The position numbers were made by a program, and so were the translations under genes. Source: Rhizobiaceae bacterium (GTDB lineage: Bacteria > Pseudomonadota > Alphaproteobacteria > Rhizobiales > Rhizobiaceae). From it: a DNA stretch of 5,710 nt. This document shows positions 1-5,135 of the stretch, one piece after another. The notes beneath the pieces were generated by a model, which was given only the letters and a program-made list of their open reading frames with translations, ran no database searches and was not told the origin of the DNA. The stretch lies in contig SCRB01000576.1 in assembly GCA_004299545.1 (NCBI GenBank), positions 1-5,710 on the forward strand, in the 5' to 3' direction. The stretch's first letter is position 1. Each line of letters opens with the position of its first letter.

Positions 1-809
1 CCGAAGTATCCCGGCAGCATCAGGACGTCTGCGGGAATGGGCACGGCGGGTAGCTTGAGACGGCTGCCAATGGCCTCGGCGATCTCGCGGAACGGGACAC
101 CCTCGTCGCCGACCGCGTGCCAGACTTTGCCGGCAGGCCCCTTCTCCAGTGCCAGGCGGAATAAAGAGGCGAGATCGCGGGCATGGACCGCCGGCCACAA
201 GTTCGCGCCGTCTCCCGGATAGCCCATCACGCCCTTTTCCTTTGCGAGCCCGATCAGCAGCGGAAGGAAGCCGGCATTGTCGGTCCCGCTGTGCATGACG
301 GGAGGAATTCGCACGACCGAGGACCGCACGCCCATCTCGGCCAGGCCGATTACCGTCGTCTCCACGACGTTACGAACCCGCAAGGTCCCTTTGTACGCAT
401 CGCCGCCTGGAAGAGCCGGGTCGTCCTCGGAGGCTGGTTGGCCCAGGCCTTCCCAACCGGGCGAGCCAATGCTTCCCGACACGACCAGTGGCTTTCCGGT
501 TCCTTCCAACGCCTCGCCGTAAGCGAGCATGATCTGGACCTCCGCCGCAGCCACGGCGTCGATGCCGCCAGACGGAAGCAGGTCCTGTCTGTGAGCGACA
601 TGGATGATGCCGTCGGAGCTTGCGGCGGCCGCCTTGAGCCCGTCGAGATCATCGAGGCTGCCGCGCCGAGCCTTCGCGCCAAGCGCGGTCACCCTGGCCG
701 CGGACTCGTCCGAGCGGGCCAGGGCGGTGACCTTGTGGCCAGCGGCGACGAGCTCGGAGATGATGTAAGGACCGGAATGGCCGGTCCCTCCAGCGACGAA
801 AACGTGCAT
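1..809 (-). CDS. Extended/atypical SDR-family NAD(P)-dependent oxidoreductase, 3' end cut by window
   Basis: Reading leftwards from ATG at 807-809, the frame stays open for 269 codons and leaves the window before a stop. The N-terminus has a Rossmann nucleotide-binding motif, GGTGHSG (residues 7-13), of the GxxGxxG type found in extended and NmrA-like SDRs. An Arg after the second strand (ARSD, 31-34) suggests NADP(H). The C-terminal part (about 160-245) carries family blocks: VRSSVVRIPP, a YPGDGANLWPAVHARDLASL stretch, and HAVGDEGVPF followed by REIAEAIG. The usual catalytic YxxxK is not evident: Tyr139 is followed by Lys140 and there is no Lys at +4, so activity may be atypical. Family members are usually near 290 residues, so roughly 20-30 are missing. 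AAGGAG (817-822) lies 7 bases before the ATG, which fixes the start. It is the third gene of a probable operon, 43 bases after the preceding gene. A cytoplasmic oxidoreductase is likely; substrate unknown. Confidence 0.88.
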   Translation of the reverse strand, partial: MHVFVAGGTGHSGPYIISELVAAGHKVTALARSDESAARVTALGAKARRGSLDDLDGLKAAAASSDGIIHVAHRQDLLPSGGIDAVAAAEVQIMLAYGEALEGTGKPLVVSGSIGSPGWEGLGQPASEDDPALPGGDAYKGTLRVRNVVETTVIGLAEMGVRSSVVRIPPVMHSGTDNAGFLPLLIGLAKEKGVMGYPGDGANLWPAVHARDLASLFRLALEKGPAGKVWHAVGDEGVPFREIAEAIGSRLKLPAVPIPADVLMLPGYF

Positions 810-852
810 GATGCTGCTCCTTGTGGGCGACGCGGGAAGGCGCGGACGCGAT

Positions 853-1455
853 TCATCCATCGAACTTGACCAAGTCCTTGAAGATCAATTGACCCCAGCT
901 GTTTCCGCGCGCCTGGACCAGCAGCCCACCTTCCGAAAGCCCGCCAAGTTGGATCGGCTCGAAACCGAGATTTTCCGCGAGCGCAGCAATCTCCGCCGCG
1001 GCATCGTCATCATCGCTCGCCAGGAACACGACTCTCCTGCCACCATTTACGGCCGGGTCCTGGGCAAGGACCGCGGCGACCAGATGGTTGAAGCCCTTGA
1101 CCAGTCTTGCACCAGAGAAGGCCTGCGCAAGGAACCCGGACGAAGGTTGCCCTGCCAGTTCTTCGGGGGGCACGCCGTAGGCATTGGTGACATCGACGAT
1201 GGTTTTCCCCTGCCAGGTGGGAAGCGCTTTCGCGACAGCCGGGTGCTGTTCGAAACGGACGGCCAAAAAGATGATGTCCGCCTTGATGGCGTCCGCCAAT
1301 TTTTTGGGAATGATCGTGGGACCGATCGCATTTGCGGCGAATGCAAAGGTTTCGGGGTCACGTGTGGTTGCAACGGATACTTCTATGTCGTTGCGGGCAA
1401 ACGCCCTGGCCAGAGCCTGGCCGATATTGCCGAAGCCGATGATTGCGTAGCTCAT
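853..1455 (-). CDS. NADP-binding oxidoreductase, F420-dependent-oxidoreductase-like (NADPH:F420 reductase family fold)
   Basis: This is a complete 200-residue protein, close to the family's usual length. It opens directly with a Rossmann motif, GFGNIG (residues 7-12, GxGxxG). The second strand ends in TTRD (30-33), where related proteins bind the 2'-phosphate of NADPH. Further family blocks are IIFLAV (61-66), IVDVTNAYG (86-94), the KGFNHL segment (120-125, matching the conserved K-x-FN of the family) and a late FLASDD strand (144-149). Archaeal and actinobacterial members reduce cofactor F420, but most proteobacteria do not make F420, so this copy is better described as an NADPH-dependent oxidoreductase of unknown substrate. 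GAGGAAA (1461-1467) sits 5 bases before the ATG and is the best ribosome-binding site in the operon. It is the middle gene: 69 bases after the SDR stop upstream and 43 bases before the next start. Confidence 0.9.
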   Translation of the reverse strand: MSYAIIGFGNIGQALARAFARNDIEVSVATTRDPETFAFAANAIGPTIIPKKLADAIKADIIFLAVRFEQHPAVAKALPTWQGKTIVDVTNAYGVPPEELAGQPSSGFLAQAFSGARLVKGFNHLVAAVLAQDPAVNGGRRVVFLASDDDDAAAEIAALAENLGFEPIQLGGLSEGGLLVQARGNSWGQLIFKDLVKFDG

Positions 1456-1524
1456 ATTATTTTCCTCGATTACGGAGCCCTAGGAACTCCAAATAGTTGA
1501 CTGGAGCCTTCCCGGCGTGGCCCG

Positions 1525-2259
1525 TCAGATTTGTGCCAGACCGCCGTCGACGGCGAGTTCACTGGCGGTCATGAAGCTGCTGTCCGACGATGCGAGAAAG
1601 GCGGCCGCCGCTGCGATTTCCGCCGGATCGGCCATGCGCTGGAGTGGGTTCATCGAGGCGAAGACCTTCATGCCTTCCTCGCCCACCGCTTCCTTCGCGA
1701 GTTCGGTCGCGGTCGGCCCGGGCGACAGCACGTTTACCCGGATGCCGGTGCCCTTCAGGTCCTCCGCCCAGGTCCGCGCGAGGTTGCGCACTGCCGCCTT
1801 GCTCGCACTGTAGGCGCTGAATGCCGGAGCACCGGTGGTGCCGGCGCTCGATCCCGTCAGGATGATCGAACCGCCCTGGCCCATCAGCGGCAGCGCCTTC
1901 TGGACCGTGAAGATCGTACCCTTCACATTGGTGTCGAAGGTTTCGTCAATGTGCTCGGCGGTGATCTCGCCGAGAGGAAGCAGGCTTCCCGCCCCGGCAT
2001 TGGCGAAGACTATGTCGAGGGTTCCGCGTTCGGCCTTCACCGTTGCGTAGAGCCGGTCGAGGTCGGCCTCATCGGAGACCGAGCCCTTCACCGCGCGGGC
2101 ATTTGGCCCGAGCTCGGCCAGGGCGGCGTCGAGCGCTTTCTGCCGGCGACCGAAGATGAAGACGAAGGCACCCTCCTCGACGAAGCGCTTCGCCGCGGCG
2201 AGGCCGATGCCGGTAGCGCCACCCGTGATGACGGCAACCTTACCCTCAAGCTTTCCCAT
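1525..2259 (-). CDS. Classical short-chain dehydrogenase/reductase (SDR), 244 aa
   Basis: All classical SDR landmarks are present: TGGATGIG (residues 12-19) for cofactor binding, ANAG (86-89), the structural Asn in NVKG (111-114), the catalytic Ser in TGSS (135-138; Ser137 is 13 residues before the Tyr), YSASK with Tyr150 and Lys154, and the terminal VDGG block (237-240). GRRQ after the second strand (37-40) puts two Arg where NAD-preferring enzymes have Asp, so NADP(H) is the likely cofactor. The frame also extends to an ATG at 2352, but those extra 31 residues have no SDR character. MGKLEGKVAVITGG is a textbook SDR start, and a purine-rich AAGGGAA (2264-2270) lies just before it. It is probably the first gene of the three-gene redox operon and is divergent from the LysR gene. 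It resembles 3-oxoacyl-ACP-reductase-like SDRs, but specificity cannot be assigned. Confidence 0.93.
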   Translation of the reverse strand: MGKLEGKVAVITGGATGIGLAAAKRFVEEGAFVFIFGRRQKALDAALAELGPNARAVKGSVSDEADLDRLYATVKAERGTLDIVFANAGAGSLLPLGEITAEHIDETFDTNVKGTIFTVQKALPLMGQGGSIILTGSSAGTTGAPAFSAYSASKAAVRNLARTWAEDLKGTGIRVNVLSPGPTATELAKEAVGEEGMKVFASMNPLQRMADPAEIAAAAAFLASSDSSFMTASELAVDGGLAQI

Positions 2260-2445
2260 GACTTTCCCTTTCGTGGTGTCGGGACAGCATCCGTCCCCGA
2301 GAACCTCGAAATGGGTCCGCCGGCGTCCGTTGTTGAGTGCGGAAGTGCGCATATCGGTGGTGCGAAATCGATCCGGCGGGGCGACTGTCGCCAGCCGTGA
2401 CGATCGCTATCCATCGCCCGGAATCGGGCCATACTAGTCGACATA

Positions 2446-2454
2446 TGCTATAAT
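2446..2454 (+). promoter_or_regulatory. Extended -10 promoter element (TGCTATAAT) for the LysR gene
   Basis: A perfect TATAAT (2449-2454) is preceded by TGC, giving an extended -10 element, which is uncommon in GC-rich alphaproteobacterial DNA. The hexamer 17 bases upstream (2426-2431, GGGCCA) does not resemble TTGACA, which is tolerable for an extended -10. Transcription would start near 2461, giving a leader of about 67 bases before the LysR ATG. The element overlaps an in-frame ATG at 2453, which therefore cannot be the start codon if this promoter is used. Confidence 0.55.
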
Positions 2455-2501
2455 GGCCGCCCTTGTTGCCATTCGGCGTGTTAGATACAGGCTTTGGAAA
2501 G

Positions 2502-2527
2502 CGCACCCTGCGGTGCGGGGTTGCACC
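2502..2527 (+). repeat. Competing inverted repeats just before the LysR start
   Basis: Three arms occur in a row: CGCACC (2502-2507), GGTGCG (2512-2517) and GCACC (2523-2527). The middle arm can pair with the first (6 bp, 4-base loop) or with the last (GGTGC/GCACC, 5 bp, 6-base loop), but not both. The second pairing ends at the base before the ATG and would cover the G-rich stretch that has to serve as ribosome-binding site. The pairing is visible in the sequence; a regulatory role is inference. Confidence 0.4.
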
Positions 2528-3424
2528 ATGATCGACTGGGACGACGTTCGTTACTTTCTTGCCGTCGCGCGTGGAGGCTCGGTGCGGGCTGCCGCCGGGC
2601 GCCTCGAGGTGAATCACTCAACCGTGCTGCGGCGCATTGCCCAACTGGAGGAATGCCTCGGGGCGCAGATGTTCGAAAAGCTGCCTTCGGGCTACCGCCT
2701 GACGGCTTCGGGCGAAGAGGTCCTCGAGTTCGCGAACCAGATGGAAGCGTCGTCGCATTCGCTGGAGACGCGTATCTTCGGTCGCGACCAGAGCGCGCGC
2801 GGGCTTTTGCGGGTGACGCTTCCGCCGTTCCTCGCCACACACCTGCTCATGCCGGACCTCGCCGACTTCGCACGCTTGCATCAGGACATCGAGATGGAAA
2901 TCCTGACGACCGGCGAGGTGGCGAACCTGACCAACCGCGAGGCTGACGTCGCGATCCGCATCGTCGCCGACCGCAAGACCCTGCCGCTCAATCTTCACGG
3001 CCTGAAGGGACCGGAGCTGTACAGCAGCATCTACATGTCTCGCGATCGACTGGCCGCGTGGCGCGCGGGCGCGGCGGATCCCATCCGGTGGATCGCCATA
3101 GACGATCATGGAATTCCGGACTGGGCGCACGAAGCAGAGGTCAGCACCACGGGAGTTCCGTTCAGGGCCCCGGACGCCGAGGCGCAGATCGTAGCGGCGC
3201 AGCAAGGGATCGGGATGACGAAACTGCCGTGCTTCGTCGGAGATGCCGACCCCCTGCTGGCAAGGGTGCCGGGCACAGACCTGCCCATGCATGGAACGCT
3301 CTGGCTTCTCACGCAGGGCGAGACGCGCAAGACGAAACGCGTGCGGCTCTTCACCGAGTTCGTCTCCCGCAGGCTCGCCGCCTACGCGCCGCTGCTGGCG
3401 GGCCTGTCCGTATCGCGCGACTGA
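2528..3424 (+). CDS. LysR-family transcriptional regulator
   Basis: The 298-residue product has normal LysR length. The N-terminal winged helix-turn-helix spans about residues 4-62: WDDVRYFLAVARGGSVRAAA, then the recognition-helix segment HSTVLRRIAQLEECLG and the wing FEKLPSGYRLTASG. A linker helix (about 63-88) follows. The effector-binding domain begins near GLLRVTLPP (about 95) and includes the NREADVAIRI block and the late AQQGIGMTKLPCFVGD segment typical of the family. The frame is open from an ATG at 2453, but that codon lies inside the putative -10 element. MIDWDDVRYF at 2528 is the usual LysR start, although only a weak G-rich ribosome-binding site precedes it. Divergence from three oxidoreductase genes suggests it controls them and possibly itself. 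The effector is unknown. Confidence 0.94.
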   Translation: MIDWDDVRYFLAVARGGSVRAAAGRLEVNHSTVLRRIAQLEECLGAQMFEKLPSGYRLTASGEEVLEFANQMEASSHSLETRIFGRDQSARGLLRVTLPPFLATHLLMPDLADFARLHQDIEMEILTTGEVANLTNREADVAIRIVADRKTLPLNLHGLKGPELYSSIYMSRDRLAAWRAGAADPIRWIAIDDHGIPDWAHEAEVSTTGVPFRAPDAEAQIVAAQQGIGMTKLPCFVGDADPLLARVPGTDLPMHGTLWLLTQGETRKTKRVRLFTEFVSRRLAAYAPLLAGLSVSRD

Positions 3425-3605
3425 TGCCCGGCTTTGGCGGGTTTATCCCAAGTCGCTCCCAAAAGCCGTCGTTCCGCTTCCGGCCCCGAAATTGTCAGAT
3501 GCAATGTGCCTCGATGACGGTCGTAGTGACAATGGCGCTCGACCGCCCGGTGAGGATTGCAAGAGCCGAGCTCGCCTTTCTGTGCAATCGAGCATAGGGT
3601 GCGCG
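3425..3605. other. Intergenic region with two long-spaced dyads upstream of the DUF982 gene
   Basis: No gene is supported in these 181 bases. Two perfect 7-bp inverted repeats are visible: ATTGTCA (3491-3497) with TGACAAT (3527-3533), and GATTGCA (3555-3561) with TGCAATC (3583-3589). The second encloses a nested GAGC-CGA-GCTC hairpin (3563-3573). No convincing sigma-70 or EcfG-type promoter for the DUF982 gene was found. Confidence 0.45.
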
Positions 3606-3857
3606 ATGAACTGTAAAAAGTTCCAGGCCCCCGTGGTTGTCTATATCGCCGGTCCGACGGGCTTCACTCTCATCGAATCCATGCAACAGGCCTCGGATTT
3701 TCTGTTTGACCATTGGCCTGGAAACGACAGCCTGGCCTGGACCGACGCGATGAAGTGGTGCACCGAAGAAGGTGCTGCCGATGATGCGAGCGTCGCATTC
3801 CTCGCCGCACTGAAGGGTGCTGGGATCAGTTACGATCGCACGGTCAAAATTTACTGA
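3606..3857 (+). CDS. DUF982 domain-containing protein, 83 aa
   Basis: The small protein fits DUF982, a family of about 80-100 residues found mostly in Hyphomicrobiales and often present in several copies per genome. Recognisable features are a first strand PVVVYIAG (9-16), TLIESMQQASDFLFDHWP (21-38) with the family's WP after a helix, A48-x3-C52 in the next helix, and a final SVAFLAALKGAGI helix (62-74). There is no signal peptide or membrane segment, so it is probably cytoplasmic. Its function is unknown. The frame is open further upstream, but similarity to the family begins near the ATG at 3606. The ribosome-binding site before it is weak (AGGGT at 3596-3600), so the start is likely but not certain. 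It lies 181 bases after the LysR stop and is probably transcribed separately. Confidence 0.82.
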   Translation: MNCKKFQAPVVVYIAGPTGFTLIESMQQASDFLFDHWPGNDSLAWTDAMKWCTEEGAADDASVAFLAALKGAGISYDRTVKIY

Positions 3858-3896
3858 CGACGGCCGCTCACAACCGCAGGCTGAGTTGCATGCGCT

Positions 3897-3924
3897 GGCG
3901 GGATCGGAACCCGCCGTTTCAATT
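3897..3924 (+). terminator. GC-rich hairpin, possible rho-independent terminator after the DUF982 gene
   Basis: GGCGGG (3897-3902) and CCCGCC (3910-3915) form a perfect 6-bp stem with a 7-base loop, followed by G and the T-rich GTTTCAATTT. It begins 39 bases after the DUF982 stop and lies 54 bases before the next start. The T tract is interrupted, so termination may be partial. Confidence 0.45.
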
Positions 3925-3977
3925 TCTGCGGACATTCGCCTGATGAAGCATACCATCTATCCAAACGGAGGGCTCGA

Positions 3978-4133
3978 ATGGCGATGAAGCCGAATTATCG
4001 ATACGAGCGTAGTCAACGAGACAAGGCCAAGGCGGCCAAGAAAGAAGCGAAGCTTGCCGCGAAAGCAGCAAAAGAGAAGCCCTCGTCCATGGCACAGGAC
4101 GAAGCGCGGGAGCCCGCTGCCGACGAAGGCTGA
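3978..4133 (+). CDS. Small lysine/alanine-rich basic protein, 51 aa, conserved hypothetical
   Basis: This short gene has a strong ribosome-binding site: GGAGGG (3967-3972) ends 5 bases before the ATG at 3978. The protein starts MAMKPNYRYERSQRDKAKAA, and residues 14-34 are dominated by Lys, Ala, Glu and Arg in a KKEAKLAAKAAKEK pattern likely to form one charged helix. The tail is acidic (EAREPAADEG). Short proteins with a similar NYRYER opening and Lys/Ala-rich helix are, as I recall, common unnamed hypotheticals in rhizobia and bradyrhizobia; I know of no assigned function. The helix could bind nucleic acid or ribosomes, but that is inference from charge alone. A second ATG two codons downstream is also possible but less well spaced. 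The next gene starts 28 bases after its stop, so the pair is probably cotranscribed. Confidence 0.75.
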   Translation: MAMKPNYRYERSQRDKAKAAKKEAKLAAKAAKEKPSSMAQDEAREPAADEG

Positions 4134-4161
4134 AGCAGCGTAGAATGGCCTCGGAGTTGCA

Positions 4162-4335
4162 ATGACGAAGCGCGAGACGGACGATTTCGAAATCGATGTG
4201 GAATGCCCTCGCTGCCATCATCAGGCAAAGACGCGCGTCGGCTGGATTCGTACGCACACGCAGCTGGAATGCCAGAATTGCGGCGACATCATCGACATCG
4301 AGAGCAGGAACTTCAGGTCGCACGAACAGCGCTAG
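4162..4335 (+). CDS. Small zinc-ribbon protein, 57 aa
   Basis: The 57-residue product has two CxxC knuckles, CPRC (residues 15-18) and CQNC (37-40), 18 residues apart. Around them are short strand-like segments (FEIDVE before the first, RVGWIRTHTQLE between, GDIIDIE after). This is the layout of a zinc ribbon that binds one Zn2+ through four Cys. Acidic residues cluster near the N-terminus (ETDDFEID). GGAG (4153-4156) lies 5 bases before the ATG, supporting the start. It follows the basic 51-residue gene by 28 bases and is probably in the same transcript. Zinc ribbons of this size commonly mediate nucleic-acid or protein contacts, but the partner is unknown. The metal site is seen in the sequence; function is not assigned. 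Confidence 0.8.
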   Translation: MTKRETDDFEIDVECPRCHHQAKTRVGWIRTHTQLECQNCGDIIDIESRNFRSHEQR

Positions 4336-4476
4336 GCTGCCACAAAGTACCGGCTTCTCCTTGGAGGCTTCGATCGCAATCCTGGCCCCCAATACCCGGA
4401 TGCTGTCCACCGAGATCGAGATGCTAGGCAGATGGATGTGAGCTGCGAGCCACGGCCTTCGCCGGAGGACAGTACA
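4336..4476. other. Convergent intergenic region, no clear terminator
   Basis: The 141 bases lie between the zinc-ribbon stop and the DUF1488 stop, which face each other. Only a weak CGGC-CTTC-GCCG hairpin (4454-4465) was seen, without a T tract on either strand. GCTAGGC occurs twice (4331-4337, 4423-4429), which may be chance. No coding sequence is supported. Confidence 0.4.
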
Positions 4477-4761
4477 TCAACGCAAGTCGCCGACCGTTAT
4501 GACGTAGTTCGTCTGCCGACCACGCGAATAGAGTTTGCGGGCAACTTCGTAAATCGAGGCGCGCGCCCGATCGAACGCGGCAAGACAGGCCGCCTCCGTT
4601 GCCTCTGTCCTGCCCGTGCTTGCGCCGGTTCCTGCCAGCGCATCGGCTTCGATAAAGAAGCGGACTTCGAACATGCCGTCGTGGCCGATAAAGCGGACCG
4701 CATTGCGTACTTCGTCGAAACTGCGGCTGGGGTTGGGAAAGTCGAGCGTCACGGCTGACAA
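4477..4761 (-). CDS. DUF1488 family protein, 94 aa, TTG start
   Basis: The protein matches DUF1488, a family of roughly 80-100 residues in alpha- and other proteobacteria with no established function. Diagnostic blocks are LDFPNPSRSFDE (residues 6-17), VRFIGHDG (22-29), the strand FEVRFFIEADAL (31-42), a helix AACLAAFDRARASIYEVARK (57-76) and the C-terminal YSRGRQTNYVIT (78-89). There is no signal peptide or membrane segment. The start is TTG at 4759-4761. AGGAGGG (4768-4774) lies 6 bases upstream, whereas a GTG three codons later would be too far from it. The gene begins inside the end of the preceding gene (13-base overlap), implying translational coupling. It is the last gene of the minus-strand small-protein series. 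Confidence 0.87.
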   Translation of the reverse strand: MSAVTLDFPNPSRSFDEVRNAVRFIGHDGMFEVRFFIEADALAGTGASTGRTEATEAACLAAFDRARASIYEVARKLYSRGRQTNYVITVGDLR

Positions 4762-5063
4762 GCCGAGCCCTCCTGGCCGGGCAACCGGCGGGCCAGCGAC
4801 CTATCATGCTCACGCCGACGCGCCTCGTTGCGGCGATTGAGGGAAAGCATGCCTTCGGTGGCCCGGCCACGGCTCATGCCGGTCATGGCACGGCCCTGGA
4901 TTTTCGCCGGAATTCCCGTGAAGACGTGATAGATGCTCCAGGAACCGTCCCGTTCGACCCGACGACCATACTGGTAGTCGATGGAGTCATGACAGGTCGC
5001 TTCGCTCCTGCTTTCCCGCCTGGAATCTGCCGGGGCGTGCTGTCCGATTTCGTGAGCATTCAT
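4749..5063 (-). CDS. Conserved hypothetical protein, 104 aa
   Basis: No named family is recognised. The core, about residues 28-79, reads as two or three strands (DYQYGRRVERDGSWSIYHVF), then TGIPAKIQG and MTGMSRGRATEGMLSLNRRN. I recall this pattern (YHVFTG.PA, TGLSR, ML.LNRRN) from unnamed rhizobial hypotheticals. The N-terminal 27 residues are polar, and the C-terminus is rich in Arg and Glu and probably disordered. There is no signal peptide or membrane segment. The frame extends upstream to 5132, but ATG at 5061-5063 is preceded at 8 bases by AAAAGGA and leaves a 72-base gap after the previous gene, so it is the better start. Its stop lies 13 bases inside the DUF1488 gene. The two are very likely cotranslated. 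Confidence 0.78.
   Translation of the reverse strand: MNAHEIGQHAPADSRRESRSEATCHDSIDYQYGRRVERDGSWSIYHVFTGIPAKIQGRAMTGMSRGRATEGMLSLNRRNEARRREHDRSLARRLPGQEGSACQP
4768..4774 (-). promoter_or_regulatory. Ribosome-binding site fixing the TTG start of the DUF1488 gene
   Basis: AGGAGGG on the minus strand is one of the strongest Shine-Dalgarno matches in the window and lies 6 bases before TTG (4759-4761). It falls within the last codons of the preceding gene. The alternative GTG at 4750-4752 would be 15 bases away. Confidence 0.7.
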
Positions 5064-5101
5064 GGTGGCGTCCTTTTTCTGCAGACTGTCATCGGCGCGG
5101 A

Positions 5102-5129
5102 CCGGCAAAAAAGGCCGGGACTCGGTCCC
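5102..5129 (-). terminator. Tandem hairpins with U6 tract, possible terminator or attenuator
   Basis: On the minus strand, just after the 46-residue gene stops, GGGAC-CGA-GTCCC (5117-5129) is followed by GGCC and then TTTTTT (5107-5112). The T tract is also the loop of a second hairpin, CCGGC-CTTTTTT-GCCGG (5102-5118), overlapping the first by two bases. The first hairpin plus T6 looks like a loose intrinsic terminator. If the second forms instead, the T tract is in a loop and read-through is plausible. Confidence 0.38.
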
Positions 5130-5135
5130 CACGGC

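Larger units (their letters stand above)
2260..2527. promoter_or_regulatory. Divergent intergenic region between SDR operon and LysR gene
   Basis: This 268-base stretch separates the minus-strand SDR start from the plus-strand LysR start and must carry promoters for both. On the plus strand a strong extended -10 is visible at 2446-2454. No convincing minus-strand -35/-10 pair was found. Candidate protein-binding dyads are GCCCG-GAAT-CGGGC (2416-2429), CGAT-N8-ATCG (2401-2416) and CGCA-N9-TGCG (2348-2364). AGTGCG is repeated at 2336-2341 and 2344-2349, with a third GTGCG at 2360-2364. None is a clean LysR T-N11-A box, so the operator is not called. Confidence 0.6.

Noticed and set aside
183..869. 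Plus-strand open frame of 228 codons opposite the extended SDR
   Set aside because: It is antisense to a gene with clear SDR motifs; its translation has no family character. Long antisense frames are expected in GC-rich DNA.
808..1500. Plus-strand open frame of 230 codons opposite the F420-reductase-like gene
   Set aside because: The minus strand carries GxGxxG, a family-length protein and a good ribosome-binding site; the plus frame has no recognisable domain.
2260..2352. N-terminal extension of the SDR to the ATG at 2352
   Set aside because: The extra 31 residues lack SDR features, and the canonical start at 2259 has a purine-rich site before it.
1531..2400. Plus-strand open frame of 289 codons opposite the classical SDR
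   Set aside because: It is longer than the real gene, but the minus strand has every SDR motif and this frame reads as Arg/Gly-rich shadow sequence.
2618..3292. Minus-strand open frame of 224 codons opposite LysR
   Set aside because: It is a shadow of a complete LysR gene; it has no motifs.
3427..3446. Terminator after LysR: CCCG-N7-CGGG followed by TTTAT
   Set aside because: The stem is only 4 bp with a 7-base loop and a short T tract, too weak to call.
3897..3915. tRNA T-arm-like sequence (minus-strand GCGGG-TTCCGAT-CCCGC), possible tRNA end or attachment site
   Set aside because: The loop is TTCCGAT rather than TTCRANY, and no acceptor, D or anticodon arms are visible nearby. A terminator-like hairpin explains it better.
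3906..3930. EcfG (general stress sigma factor) promoter beginning with GGAAC at 3906
   Set aside because: No GTT occurs 16-17 bases downstream as the consensus requires.
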